A model generated the notes under the pieces. It ran no database searches. It saw only the letters and a program-made list of their open reading frames with translations, and was not told the origin of the DNA. From the NCBI GenBank assembly GCA_017527065.1, contig JAFXQO010000025.1, positions 38,001-102,000 of the forward strand: DNA of 64,000 bases, read 5' to 3'. Below are positions 1 through 8,538 of this stretch, piece by piece. Positions within the stretch are counted from its first letter, which is position 1, and every line of letters starts with the position of its first letter. This stretch comes from Clostridia bacterium (lineage in GTDB: Bacteria > Bacillota > Clostridia > Christensenellales > Aristaeellaceae). Position numbers and translations under genes: made by a program.

Positions 1-993
1 CTCATCGCGGGCAAAATCGGCGACGGCTTCCTCACGAACCTGGACGAGCTGGCGAAGCTGAAGCCCTTCATCGACGATAAGCTTTGCGGAGAATTCCGCG
101 CGGTGAAGCGCCTGAAAAAGACGCAGCTGTGCGAAAAGATCGCCCGGCGCGAGGGCGTGACCCTCGATCCGGACATGATGTTCGACGTGCAGATCAAGCG
201 GCTGCACGAGTACAAGCGCCAGTTCATGAACGCCCTGTCGATACTGGCCATCTGGTACGGCCTCAAGGACGGCTCCATCAGGGACTTCACGCCCACGGCG
301 TACATCTTCGGCGCGAAGGCCGCGCCGGGCTACGACCGGGCCAAAGCCGTCATCCGGCTGATCAACATGATCGCCGACAAGGTGAACGGCGATCCCGAGA
401 CGAAGGATCGCCTGAAAGTCGTATTCGTGCAGAACTACAACTGCTCCTACGCGGAGGACATCATTCCCGCCGCCGACGTGAGCGAGCAGATCTCCCCCGC
501 GGGCACCGAGGCCAGCGGTACCGGCAACATGAAGCTAATGCTGAACGGCGCGGTCACGCTGGGCACCTTCGACGGCGCGAATGTGGAGATCGTTGAGGAG
601 GCCGGGCGCGAGAACAACTATATCTTCGGCGCCACGGTGGAGGAGCTGAACGCCCTCAAGCCGGTCTACAGGCCCCGCGACATCTACAAGAGCGACAAGC
701 TGATCGCGCGCGTACTGGACGCCCTGGTGGACGGCACCTTCCCGGACGAAGACGGCGGCCTGAAGGAACTCTACACCGCCATCCTGGACGGCGCCAGCTG
801 GCATCAGCCCGACCACTACTTCGTGCTGAAGGACTTCCGGCCCTACCTGGAGGCCAAGCTGGCCGCGAACCGCGACTACGCCGCCGACCCGCAGGGCTTC
901 GCGCGCAAGTGTCTGGTGAACGCCGCCTCCGCGGGCAAGTTCTCCTCCGACCGCACCGTCGCCCAGTACGCGAAGGAAATCTGGAACGTATAA
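1..993 (+). CDS. glgP: Glycogen/maltodextrin phosphorylase, C-terminal part
   Basis: This is the C-terminal 330 residues of a glycosyltransferase family 35 phosphorylase; the reading frame is already open at base 1, so the N-terminus lies outside the window. The enzyme releases glucose 1-phosphate from alpha-1,4-glucans in the cytoplasm. The pyridoxal-phosphate signature EASGTGNMK is present, and the lysine that would carry the cofactor is residue 178 of the fragment. The blocks DVQIKRLHEYKRQ and GTFDGANVEI are also characteristic of the family. It ends 19 bases before pepF and may be cotranscribed with it. Confidence 0.96.
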   Translation, partial: LIAGKIGDGFLTNLDELAKLKPFIDDKLCGEFRAVKRLKKTQLCEKIARREGVTLDPDMMFDVQIKRLHEYKRQFMNALSILAIWYGLKDGSIRDFTPTAYIFGAKAAPGYDRAKAVIRLINMIADKVNGDPETKDRLKVVFVQNYNCSYAEDIIPAADVSEQISPAGTEASGTGNMKLMLNGAVTLGTFDGANVEIVEEAGRENNYIFGATVEELNALKPVYRPRDIYKSDKLIARVLDALVDGTFPDEDGGLKELYTAILDGASWHQPDHYFVLKDFRPYLEAKLAANRDYAADPQGFARKCLVNAASAGKFSSDRTVAQYAKEIWNV

Positions 994-1012
994 TCAAAAG
1001 GAGAAAACGACC

Positions 1013-2809
1013 ATGAGCGACCGCACCCCCGAGCGCGGCGAGATCGCGCTGCGCGACAAATGGAAACTGGAAGACATTTACCCCTCGCAGGAGGCCTGGG
1101 AAGCGGATTACAAAAAGGCCGGCGAGCTGCTGGCGGCCTTCCCGGCCTATGAGGGCAGGCTCGGCAGCCTGGAAACCCTGCGCGAGGCCCTGCGCGCTGC
1201 GACGGAAATCGAGCGCCTGGGCGAGAGCCTTTACACCTACGCCCGCATGAAGCGCGACGAGGACAACCGCAAGGACGAATACCAGGCGCTTTCGGAGCGT
1301 GCCCAGTCGCTGCTGGTGCAGGCCGAGACGGCCGCGGCCTTTGTGCAGCCGGAGCTGCTGGCCCAGCCGACCGGATACATCGGGCAGGCCGCCGCCGCGC
1401 CGGGCTTTGAGGACTACCGCGTGCAGCTTAATGAGATCGAGCGCCAGCGCCCGCACACGCTGTCCGCCGCCGAGGAGCGCCTCGTCGCCATGACCGGCGA
1501 CATGGGCGCCGCGCCGGACACCATCTTCTCCATGCTCAGCGACGCGGACATGAAGTTTCCCCAGGTGCCGGGCGAGGACGGAAAGCCGGTGGAGCTGACC
1601 CACTCCAGCTACATCCCGCTCATGATGAGCCGCAACCGCGACGTGCGCCGGGCGGCCTTCGCGGGCATGTATGAGACGCACAAGGCGTTTTCCGCCACCA
1701 TCCCGGCCATCTACAGCGCGTCGGTCAAGGCGGACGTGTTCTACGCCCGGGCGGCGAAGCACGAGAGCGCGCTGGCGGCCCGCCTTTTCCCGGACGCCGT
1801 GCCGCAGGACGTGTATTCCGGCCTGATCGGGACGGTGCACCGCCACGTGGACAAGCTGGGCCGGTACATGACCCGCAAGGGCGAGCAGATCGGCGTGAGC
1901 GACATGGGCATGGAGGATGTCTACGTGCCCGCCGTGGAGGGCTTCGACATCAAGCTGCCCTTCGACGAGGCTTACGCGCTGATGGTGGACTGCCTGAAGC
2001 CGCTGGGAGCGGACTATCAGGCGACCCTCCGCAAGGCGCGGGAGGAGCGCTGGATCGACGTTTACGAAAACGCGGGCAAGTCCTCCGGCGCGTATTCCTG
2101 GGGCACCTACGATTCTCATCCCTTCGTGCTGATGAACTATCATCCCAGCCTCGATTCGCTGCTGACCATCGCCCACGAGATGGGCCACTCCATGCACACC
2201 TACTACTCGAACGCCGCCCAGCCCTACACCACCGCGGGCTATTCGCTTTTCGTGGCCGAGGTGGCCTCGACGACGAACGAGTGCCTGGTGCTGATGGAGC
2301 TCATGGAGCGCTATAAGGACGACAAAAAGGCCCAGGCGTACCTCATCGCGCAGCTTCTGGAGAACTTCCGCACCACGGTGTTCCGCCAGACGATGTTCGC
2401 CGAGTTCGAGCGCGACGCCCACGCCATGGCCGAGCGGGGCGAGCCGCTCACGGCGGAGTCGCTGAACGCGGTATACGCCGCCCTCAACGCCCGCTACTAT
2501 CCCACCCTGCGCCAGAACGAGCTGATCGCCTACGAGTGGATGCGCATCCCCCACTTCTACCGGGCCTTCTACGTCTACAAGTACGCCACCGGCTTCTCCG
2601 CCGCCATGGCGCTGGCCAGCGGCATTCGCCGCGAGGGCGCGCCGGCCGTGGAGCGCTACCGCAAGTTCCTATCGCTTGGCTGCAGCCTGCATCCGATCGA
2701 CCTGTTGAAGGTCGCGGGCGTGGACATGTCCGATCCCGCCTCCGTCGAAACCGCGCTGGGCGAGTTCGACAGACTGGTGGACAGGTATCTGGAACTGACG
2801 GAAGGATAA
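1013..2809 (+). CDS. pepF: Oligoendopeptidase F (M3B metallopeptidase)
   Basis: A 598-residue cytoplasmic zinc oligopeptidase of family M3B that cleaves short peptides; the length is normal for PepF. The zinc motif HEMGH is at residues 388-392, inside the PepF-type context TIAHEMGHSMHTYYS. The third zinc ligand is expected in the VAEVASTTNE block about 25 residues further on. The N-terminal DKWKLEDIYPS is typical of the family start. An AAAAGGAG ribosome site precedes the ATG. No secretion signal is seen. Confidence 0.97.
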   Translation: MSDRTPERGEIALRDKWKLEDIYPSQEAWEADYKKAGELLAAFPAYEGRLGSLETLREALRAATEIERLGESLYTYARMKRDEDNRKDEYQALSERAQSLLVQAETAAAFVQPELLAQPTGYIGQAAAAPGFEDYRVQLNEIERQRPHTLSAAEERLVAMTGDMGAAPDTIFSMLSDADMKFPQVPGEDGKPVELTHSSYIPLMMSRNRDVRRAAFAGMYETHKAFSATIPAIYSASVKADVFYARAAKHESALAARLFPDAVPQDVYSGLIGTVHRHVDKLGRYMTRKGEQIGVSDMGMEDVYVPAVEGFDIKLPFDEAYALMVDCLKPLGADYQATLRKAREERWIDVYENAGKSSGAYSWGTYDSHPFVLMNYHPSLDSLLTIAHEMGHSMHTYYSNAAQPYTTAGYSLFVAEVASTTNECLVLMELMERYKDDKKAQAYLIAQLLENFRTTVFRQTMFAEFERDAHAMAERGEPLTAESLNAVYAALNARYYPTLRQNELIAYEWMRIPHFYRAFYVYKYATGFSAAMALASGIRREGAPAVERYRKFLSLGCSLHPIDLLKVAGVDMSDPASVETALGEFDRLVDRYLELTEG

Positions 2810-2840
2810 AATGGGGAATTATAAGTTACTGAAATGAAAA

Positions 2841-2874
2841 AGCGCGCTTCCGCCCGCGAGGGAGGGAGCGCGCT
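2841..2874 (-). terminator. Intrinsic terminator of the small exported protein gene
   Basis: An inverted repeat with arms AGCGCGCT lies between two converging genes. Read on the minus strand it is followed by TTTTTCATTTC, so it would end the 2880-3257 gene. It may also slow transcripts leaving pepF. Confidence 0.75.
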
Positions 2875-2879
2875 ATGCG

Positions 2880-3257
2880 TCATGGGTTGCAGCGGCCGCA
2901 GGGCTTGTAGCCTTCGGCGAGGGCGTCCTCGCGCGGGCCGGTGAAGTCGCGGCGGTTCTTCTCCTTCATGTCCTGGACGGAGGAGCAGTCCGGCCGGTGG
3001 AAGCGATGGGTGCTTGTGTTCAGCACAAAAGTGACGGAGGCGGGCGTCGGTTCGGCCGCGGGTTCAACAGTCGGCTCAATCGTGGGCGCAATCGTCGGTT
3101 CTGCGGCGTGATGGACGACCTCCAGCGGCACGAGCCGCGCGGCGCGGCGCCGCCCGTCCGCGGCGATGAGCAGGCATACGGCCAGAACCACCGCCAGCGC
3201 GGCGGCGTATCGCCAGCCCGTCCGCGCGGGGCGCAGGGAATCGTTGCGTTTGGCCAT
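2880..3257 (-). CDS. Small membrane-anchored protein with C-terminal Cys-rich domain
   Basis: A 125-residue protein whose function is not known. After a short basic N-terminus there is one hydrophobic segment (about residues 15-34), so it is probably anchored outside the membrane. A Thr/Pro/Glu repeat linker follows, and then a conserved C-terminal module: LNTSTHRFHRPDCSSV, DFTG, GYKPCGRCNP. The module, with His, Cys and a final CxxC, is the small Ada-like metal-binding tail found at the end of many clostridial exported proteins and MBL nucleases. The frame is open to 3350, but this ATG has an AAAGGAG site, and the longer form would overlap the XRE gene. Confidence 0.8.
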   Translation of the reverse strand: MAKRNDSLRPARTGWRYAAALAVVLAVCLLIAADGRRRAARLVPLEVVHHAAEPTIAPTIEPTVEPAAEPTPASVTFVLNTSTHRFHRPDCSSVQDMKEKNRRDFTGPREDALAEGYKPCGRCNP

Positions 3258-3324
3258 TGTCCCGCGCTCCTTTGCAAAAGAGGAAATGCCGCATGAGAGA
3301 CAGATGAAGTTATTGAGTTTTCTT

Positions 3325-3654
3325 CTATTCCAGTGAATGCAAATACACATCCAGCAGGGAAAGCGCTGTTTGCCTCTCTTTTTCAGAGCAGGTGTTAAGG
3401 CGCTGGAGGAGTTCTTCTTGTTTCAGCATGAGGTTTGTACTGCTCTCCGTCAGGATTTCATCAGGCGTAATGCGCAGCGCTTTGCAGATACGCTGGAGCG
3501 TGTCGATGCGCATGTTTGCTGTGCCGCGTTCAATGTCGGCGTAAGTGCGGTCGGCTACGCCTGCCAGTTCCGCTACTTGCATCTGTGTAAGCCCGCGCTT
3601 CTTGCGGACGGCGAGAAGCCGGTCGCCAATTTCATGAAAACCTTGAATGAGCAT
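3325..3654 (-). CDS. XRE-family HTH transcriptional regulator
   Basis: A 109-residue protein with a Cro/C1-type helix-turn-helix at about residues 10-65 (the block GLTQMQVAELAGVADRTYAD). A short tail after it, rich in Leu and Glu, probably serves dimerisation. There is no sensor domain. A GGGGGAT motif lies upstream of the ATG. It is transcribed toward the small exported protein but is separated from it by a new start site, so a shared job is unproven. The target is unknown. Confidence 0.85.
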   Translation of the reverse strand: MLIQGFHEIGDRLLAVRKKRGLTQMQVAELAGVADRTYADIERGTANMRIDTLQRICKALRITPDEILTESSTNLMLKQEELLQRLNTCSEKERQTALSLLDVYLHSLE

Positions 3655-3902
3655 TTTACATCCCCCAATTTAGCTTATACAGGAATTTTAGTTCCTATTC
3701 TCCTCGACAAACAGGCGGTATAAGTACATAATTATAAGAAGCAAGGCTCCTATTTCATGGAGATTAGAGGAACAACAGTCTGTTTTCAGCATAGCTTTCA
3801 AGAGGTAAACGGGGGAGGAGTCATTCAAATGAAGCGAATCATTATCAGCATTCAAATGGTTATTACATTGGTGTCATCAACTTCCTATCAATATAATAGA
3901 AA
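3655..3902. other. AT-rich gap without a gene
   Basis: This stretch is visibly richer in A and T than its neighbours and holds no supportable gene. It contains the promoter region of the XRE gene at its left end. A reading frame starting near 3757 runs through two terminators into the beta-lactamase-like gene and is not believable. Confidence 0.6.
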
Positions 3903-3933
3903 GACTTCTGGCTTGAGTAAAAAGCCAGAAGTC
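3903..3933. terminator. Second hairpin downstream of the beta-lactamase-like gene
   Basis: A perfect 12-bp stem, GACTTCTGGCTT paired with AAGCCAGAAGTC, closes a 7-base loop. It lies just beyond the stronger terminator at 3960-3988 and looks like a backup terminator for minus-strand transcripts. Confidence 0.6.
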
Positions 3934-3952
3934 AATTATAACAGAAAAGGAG

Positions 3953-3988
3953 AAAAAAACCCGACATTTCCTGCTAAGGAATGTCGGG
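3953..3988 (-). terminator. Intrinsic terminator of the beta-lactamase-like gene
   Basis: Arms CCCGACATT and AATGTCGGG form a stem just past the stop codon. On the minus strand the stem is followed by seven T residues, a textbook rho-independent terminator. Confidence 0.9.
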
Positions 3989-3995
3989 ACGAGCG

Positions 3996-5036
3996 TCAGT
4001 ACATGATATTCACGCCAAACACGGTCTTGAACCCTTCGCGGCGCAGAGGGAAGAGGGCGCTGTTCTGGCGGGTGGGATGCACGCGGTTGGTGAGCAGCAC
4101 CACGTAGTCGCCGGATACCGTGTCGATCCACAGGCTGGTACCGGTGAAGCCGGTGTGGCCCACGATGTTGCCCTCCCGGCGCTCCCGGTAGGCGATCCAG
4201 CCCAGGCACCGGTTGTCGCCCAGGTGCGCCGTCTGGTTGGTAAACGCCTTGTCCAGCCAGTCCTTCTCGAAGAAGGGATGGCAGCGCGCCGGGATGACCG
4301 CCGCGCAGAAGCGGCCCAGATCCTCCGCGGTGGAGAACACGCCCGCGTGACCGGCCACGCCGCCCAGCATCCAGCTGGTCTCGTCGTGCACCGTGCCGCG
4401 CACGGGCGATTCGTCCCGGTCGGTGCGGAACTCGGTGGCGGCGCAGTAGACGGTCTTGGGCGGGTTGTAGCAGGTGTTCTTCATGCCCAACAGGTCGAAG
4501 ATCTCGCCCGCCGCCTGGTCCTGGGGCTTGCCATAGGCCTGCGCCACGATCTCCCCCAGGAAGATGAAGGACAGGTCGCTGTACCACACGCGCGTGTTGC
4601 GCGGTATGACCGGCTCCAGCATGAGCAGGCCGTCGATGCGCTCCTGCCGCGTGGGGCCGAAGCGGTCCGGCCAGCAGTCCGGGATGAGGCCGGCGGTGTG
4701 GGTCAGTAGGTTCCACAGCGTCACCTCTCTGAGCGCCGGGTGCATGGGCCGGTCCAGCATCTCGGGAAGCCGGGAGTGCAGCGTGTAGGTCCCGTCCTGC
4801 AGGAGCTTCATGATGGCGGGCCAGGTGCCGGTCATCTTCGAGAGCGAGGCCACGTCGAACAGCGTGTCCTTCGTCATCGGCTCCCGCGTGGGCAAAAGCT
4901 GCGCCCATCCGCAGGCCTCGTGCATGAGCGTCTCGCCGTTCCGCCCGGCCAGCAGCACCGCGCCGGGAATCTTTTCTTCGTCAACAGCCTGCCTGATCCG
5001 CGCCCAGAACAGATCAAGTCCCTTCATGTCCATCAT
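3996..5036 (-). CDS. Serine hydrolase, beta-lactamase-related (PF00144 type)
   Basis: A 346-residue protein of the class C beta-lactamase/DD-peptidase-like hydrolase family. The nucleophile motif SxxK is SLSK at residues 64-67. A YSD triad stands where YxN is expected, and HTG takes the place of the KTG box near residue 293. These are the usual family substitutions in esterase or peptidase members, so drug resistance should not be assumed. No signal peptide is visible, which argues for a cytoplasmic hydrolase. The substrate is unknown. A GAGGGGG motif precedes the start. Confidence 0.88.
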   Translation of the reverse strand: MMDMKGLDLFWARIRQAVDEEKIPGAVLLAGRNGETLMHEACGWAQLLPTREPMTKDTLFDVASLSKMTGTWPAIMKLLQDGTYTLHSRLPEMLDRPMHPALREVTLWNLLTHTAGLIPDCWPDRFGPTRQERIDGLLMLEPVIPRNTRVWYSDLSFIFLGEIVAQAYGKPQDQAAGEIFDLLGMKNTCYNPPKTVYCAATEFRTDRDESPVRGTVHDETSWMLGGVAGHAGVFSTAEDLGRFCAAVIPARCHPFFEKDWLDKAFTNQTAHLGDNRCLGWIAYRERREGNIVGHTGFTGTSLWIDTVSGDYVVLLTNRVHPTRQNSALFPLRREGFKTVFGVNIMY

Positions 5037-5062
5037 AACGATATGCCCCCTCTGTCAAATCG

Positions 5063-5695
5063 TTAGAAATCCGCAATGGCAGGGCGATGCCCTTCCCTGT
5101 CCGACGTCGAGCGGCCGTAATAGGGCGCGTCGCCGTAGAACCTGTCCTTCAGCGCGCAGCCGGAATAATACCGCCTGAAGTAGAAATAATCGTCGGCGTA
5201 GCGGTTGTAGGCGTAGTCGTATACGGTTCGCTTTTCAAACAGCCGGAATCCGGCCTTTTCCGCCGTCCTGCGGGAAGCGGGATTGTCCACGTCCATGACC
5301 GCGATCAGGTAATCGAAGCCATGCGTCCGGCAAATGGATTCCGCAAAAGCCGCGGCCGCTTCGGAGGCGTAGCCTTTCCCCGCGAATCGGCCGATCATCA
5401 TCCAGCCCAGCTCGTATTCGCGCAGCATGTTCTGTTTGGAGAACGTGAGACAGCCCATGATCCCGCCGGTTTCCCTGTTTTCGACGGCATAGCAGCGCCA
5501 TGCGTCGATGTCGCCGTCTTCCTCGATCCGCCTGAATGCACGGATGTATTCCGGCATGTCTTCGCGCCGCGCGCCCACGGCCAGAAAGTCGGGACAAAAC
5601 TCCAAAACAGCGGGATCGGTCTTGATGTGATATAGCGCTTCTTCATCCCCTTCGCGGAACGAGCGGACGGTCAGCCTTTCGGTTTCGATCAGCAT
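5063..5695 (-). CDS. GNAT-family N-acetyltransferase (RimJ/RimL-like)
   Basis: A 210-residue acetyltransferase. The opening LIETERLTVRSFREGDEEAL is typical of the RimJ/RimL-like subfamily that acetylates amino groups of proteins or small molecules. The acetyl-CoA loop is expected around GRFAGKGYASEAA (about residues 100-112), and NPASRRTAEKAGF is the conserved family C-terminal block. The start at 5695 was chosen for its GGAAGGGG ribosome site; the frame extends ten codons further upstream without one. The substrate cannot be told. Confidence 0.88.
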   Translation of the reverse strand: MLIETERLTVRSFREGDEEALYHIKTDPAVLEFCPDFLAVGARREDMPEYIRAFRRIEEDGDIDAWRCYAVENRETGGIMGCLTFSKQNMLREYELGWMMIGRFAGKGYASEAAAAFAESICRTHGFDYLIAVMDVDNPASRRTAEKAGFRLFEKRTVYDYAYNRYADDYFYFRRYYSGCALKDRFYGDAPYYGRSTSDREGHRPAIADF

Positions 5696-5794
5696 GTCTC
5701 TTTCCCCTTCCAAACAATACCGCAAGCCCTGGCGGCACGGCCGCGCTTGCAGAGCTTGCGGTATTGCGCCGGTTCATTGACTGACGGGCGCTCG

Positions 5795-6577
5795 TCAGAA
5801 CCTTCCGCCCAGCTTCTTCAGCGTGTTCAGGCTGTAGAGCATGCAGTCCAGAGACCCCTGATCCACGGCGTTGTCCTGCTCGATCATGGCGTACTTCACG
5901 CCGATGTCGTCGCAGGCCTTCATGATGGCGGTCCAGTTCATGTTGCCCTTGCCGATGGGGGCGATGACGTTGCGGTTCTCGGCGGTGCCGTTCATCTCCT
6001 TGAAGTGGACGACGTCCATGCGGCCGCGCACCTTCTCGATCCAATCCAGCGGGCTGGCACCGCCCATCTGCACCCAGAACACGTCCAGCTCGAACTGCAG
6101 CGAGGGGCTGGCGTTCTCAAACAGCAGCTCCAGGCCGGTCTTGCCGACCTTCTCGAAGCGCTGGAACTCGAAGGCGTGGTTGTGGTAGATGAAGTGCAGG
6201 CCGTTGTCCAGCAGCCTGTCCGCGATCTTGCTGGCCTTCCCGGCGAATGTGACGAAGCCCTCGGGGCTGGCGCGGTACTCGCCCGGCAGGCCGCCGATGC
6301 CCGGATATTCGCAGCCCAGCGTCTTGTGGAACGCGATGACCTTGTCCAGGTCCTCTTCCATCTCCTGGAAGGTGATGTGGGTGCAGGCGCAGGTCAGCCC
6401 GGCCTCGTCCAGCATGTCCTTCAGCTGCTCGGCGGGGATCGCCCGGTTCTGGCCGGAGAGCTGGCAGGTGTTGTAGCCCATGGCCTTGAGCGCCTTCATG
6501 GTCAGCAGCATTTCGCCCGCTTCCTGGCAGTGGTTCCTCACCGAATACATCTGCGCGCCGATCTGGAAATTCGTCAT
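5795..6577 (-). CDS. Sugar phosphate isomerase/epimerase (TIM barrel)
   Basis: A 260-residue protein of the xylose-isomerase-like TIM-barrel family. Typical blocks are IGAQMYSVR at the start, HNHAFEF (a metal-ligand region), ELDVFWVQMGG and VHFKEMNG. Members isomerise or epimerise sugars, inosose or keto-sugars with a divalent metal. The GGAGGGG site supports this start. It lies just downstream of a Gfo/Idh/MocA oxidoreductase on the same strand, a common pairing in inositol or uncommon sugar catabolism, so the two probably act on one substrate, which is not known. Confidence 0.9.
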   Translation of the reverse strand: MTNFQIGAQMYSVRNHCQEAGEMLLTMKALKAMGYNTCQLSGQNRAIPAEQLKDMLDEAGLTCACTHITFQEMEEDLDKVIAFHKTLGCEYPGIGGLPGEYRASPEGFVTFAGKASKIADRLLDNGLHFIYHNHAFEFQRFEKVGKTGLELLFENASPSLQFELDVFWVQMGGASPLDWIEKVRGRMDVVHFKEMNGTAENRNVIAPIGKGNMNWTAIMKACDDIGVKYAMIEQDNAVDQGSLDCMLYSLNTLKKLGGRF

Positions 6578-6613
6578 ATCAAACCCCTCCGTTCTCATTT
6601 CAGAGTAACTTCA

Positions 6614-6648
6614 ATTCCTAATTCCCAATTCCTAATTCCTAATTTCCA
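6614..6648. repeat. Tandem 7-bp repeat (ATTCCTA)n
   Basis: Five consecutive 7-base units (ATTCCTA, ATTCCCA, ATTCCTA, ATTCCTA, ATTTCCA) fill the short gap between the stop of the oxidoreductase gene and the start of the isomerase gene. It looks like a slippage-prone minisatellite. Confidence 0.85.
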
Positions 6649-7680
6649 TCAAGCCTTGTAGAGTTCGACCCACTTTCCTTCTTCGCTCGAGCGGATGATG
6701 CTGAGCACCAGGCTGAGGGCCGGGAAGGCGCTGCGGCCGTCGATCCAGAAGTGTTTGCCCTGGTCGAGGCAGCCGTAGTAGTCCTCCAGCTGGCTCACGT
6801 GGCCGTTGCCCCAAACCGTCTTGCCCACGATGGCCTTGTCGTCGCCGGAGTCGATGAGCTTGAGCTCGCCGTTTTCCACCAGGTAGAGCTTCGGCCCGAA
6901 CATCTTCAGGACGCCCTTCTCCAAGTGGATGTTCACCTCGATGGCGTCGTCGGCCACGTTGTTGTTGCTGGTGTGGATCAGGGCGCGCTGGCCGCCCGCG
7001 TAGAGCGCCACGGCCATGGCGTTGTCCTCGACCTCGATCTGGCCCTCGTTCAGCCCGGTGAACACCGAGCCGCGCACCTTTTCGATGGGGCCGCCCAGGA
7101 AGGACAAAAGATCCAGCGTGTGGATGGACTGGTTGATGAGGGAGCCCGCGCCTTCTGTGGCCTTCACGCCGCGCCAGCCGGATTCGGAATAGTACGCGCC
7201 CTCGCGCCGCCAGCATACGGAGGCCGCCGCGCCAAGGAACGCGCCCATCTCGCCGGACTCGATGATCTCTTTGGCGCGCTGGACGGAGGAATTGTAGCGG
7301 TTCTGGAAGATGACGCCCAGCATGGGCGCGCCTTCCTTCTCGGAGGCGGCGATCATGGCGCGCGCGTCCTCGATGGTGCTGGCCATGGGCTTCTCGGTGA
7401 TGACGTTGCGGCCCTGGTTCAGCGCCTCGATGGTCACGGGCGCGTGCAGGTAATGGGGCAGGCAGATGTGAACCACGTCGATGTCCTTCAGCGCGACCAC
7501 CTCGTGCCAGTCGGCGTAGCCCTTCGCGCCGGTCTTTTCCACGGCCATTTGAAGGCGTTCCTCGCGGATGTCGCACACGGCGGCGATCTCGACGTTTTTC
7601 ATGCCCTGCAGCGCGGCGATGTGCACCTTGCTGATGCCGCCGCAGCCGATGATGGCGGCGCGGAATTTCCTCTGTTCCAT
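6649..7680 (-). CDS. Gfo/Idh/MocA-family oxidoreductase
   Basis: A 343-residue NAD(P)-dependent dehydrogenase. The Rossmann motif AIIGCGGISKVH is at the N-terminus, and the EKPMA motif carries the conserved lysine near residue 97. The C-terminal half has the alpha/beta domain expected of the family. It probably oxidises a sugar, inositol or a derivative, working with the isomerase encoded downstream. The ATG at 7680 has a GGGAGG site; codons further upstream lack one. Confidence 0.92.
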   Translation of the reverse strand: MEQRKFRAAIIGCGGISKVHIAALQGMKNVEIAAVCDIREERLQMAVEKTGAKGYADWHEVVALKDIDVVHICLPHYLHAPVTIEALNQGRNVITEKPMASTIEDARAMIAASEKEGAPMLGVIFQNRYNSSVQRAKEIIESGEMGAFLGAAASVCWRREGAYYSESGWRGVKATEGAGSLINQSIHTLDLLSFLGGPIEKVRGSVFTGLNEGQIEVEDNAMAVALYAGGQRALIHTSNNNVADDAIEVNIHLEKGVLKMFGPKLYLVENGELKLIDSGDDKAIVGKTVWGNGHVSQLEDYYGCLDQGKHFWIDGRSAFPALSLVLSIIRSSEEGKWVELYKA

Positions 7681-7711
7681 GTTGCTTTCCCTCCCGTGCG
7701 TTGGTTGCTTA

Positions 7712-8437
7712 TTATTTTGTCGTTGTGAAAACATAGGTTCCGATGGATACGGCCACGGCCAGGTTCAGGGAGTCGATCTCCTTCGACTGGGGGATCAGCA
7801 CGCTTTGCCCCAGCTGCGCGAAGCGGGCGGGCAGGCCGGTCTGCTCGTTGCCGAACACCAGCGCGTAGAGCGGCGCGTGGCCGGCGGCGGCCTCGTTCAG
7901 CGGGACGGCCCCGTCCAGCATGAAGGGGTACAGCGCGTGATCGGGATAGAGGGCGCGGTAATCCTCGAAGGCGTCGAATGTGCGCACGTTCATGGCGTAG
8001 AACGCGCCCATCGAGGCGCGCAGCACGTGCGGGTCGAAGGCGTCCACGCAGGGCCTGACGATCGCCACGTCGCGGATGCCGAAGCCCAGGCAGGCGCGCA
8101 GCGCGGTGCCCAGGTTGCCGCCGTCCGAGATCTGGCAGAGCACGACGTGGGGGCGGCTGCCGTCCAGCTCGGCCTCGTATTTGTCGAACACCAGCGCGGC
8201 GAAGCAGTTGTCCTTCTGGGATTCGCGCCGCAGCACGCGGTCGGCGAACTCCTCGCGGATGCCCAGCGCGGCGCATTTCTCCCGCAGCAGCGACACGCCC
8301 TCGTTGCGCAGCCCCTCCGAATGGAGCAGCAGCCGCGAGACGGCCCGCGGGCGCGCTTCGAGCAGCTTCAGCGCGGGGAACACGCCCAGCGCGTAGCTGT
8401 AGGGGAGTTTGCGGCCGTACGGCTCGAGCCTGGGCAA
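7712..8437 (-). CDS. TrmH/SpoU-family RNA 2'-O-methyltransferase
   Basis: A 241-residue SPOUT-fold methyltransferase. The three family motifs are present: DGGNLGTALRAC (motif 1 with the conserved Asn and Arg), VFGNEQTGLP (motif 2) and IPQSKEIDSLNLAVAVSIGTY-type motif 3 near the C-terminus. Such enzymes methylate ribose 2'-OH groups in rRNA or tRNA using S-adenosylmethionine bound in a trefoil knot. Which RNA position is modified cannot be deduced. It stands alone in front of the Gfo/Idh gene. Confidence 0.92.
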   Translation of the reverse strand: MPRLEPYGRKLPYSYALGVFPALKLLEARPRAVSRLLLHSEGLRNEGVSLLREKCAALGIREEFADRVLRRESQKDNCFAALVFDKYEAELDGSRPHVVLCQISDGGNLGTALRACLGFGIRDVAIVRPCVDAFDPHVLRASMGAFYAMNVRTFDAFEDYRALYPDHALYPFMLDGAVPLNEAAAGHAPLYALVFGNEQTGLPARFAQLGQSVLIPQSKEIDSLNLAVAVSIGTYVFTTTK

Positions 8438-8538
8438 GGATCAGCACCCCGCTTCCCATATTCTTTCACTATACAGTATACACCCTTCGACCGGATTGCG
8501 CAATCACCGCGCCCAAATAAAACAATCGGGGCGGATCG

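Noticed and set aside
656-2554. 632-codon open frame opposite pepF
   Set aside because: It is antisense to the strongly supported pepF gene, is rich in His, Arg, Gly and Val as expected of a shadow frame in GC-rich DNA, and has no family motifs.
3757-4107. Possible 116-codon gene
   Set aside because: It runs through two terminators and into the opposite-strand hydrolase gene and lacks any similarity.
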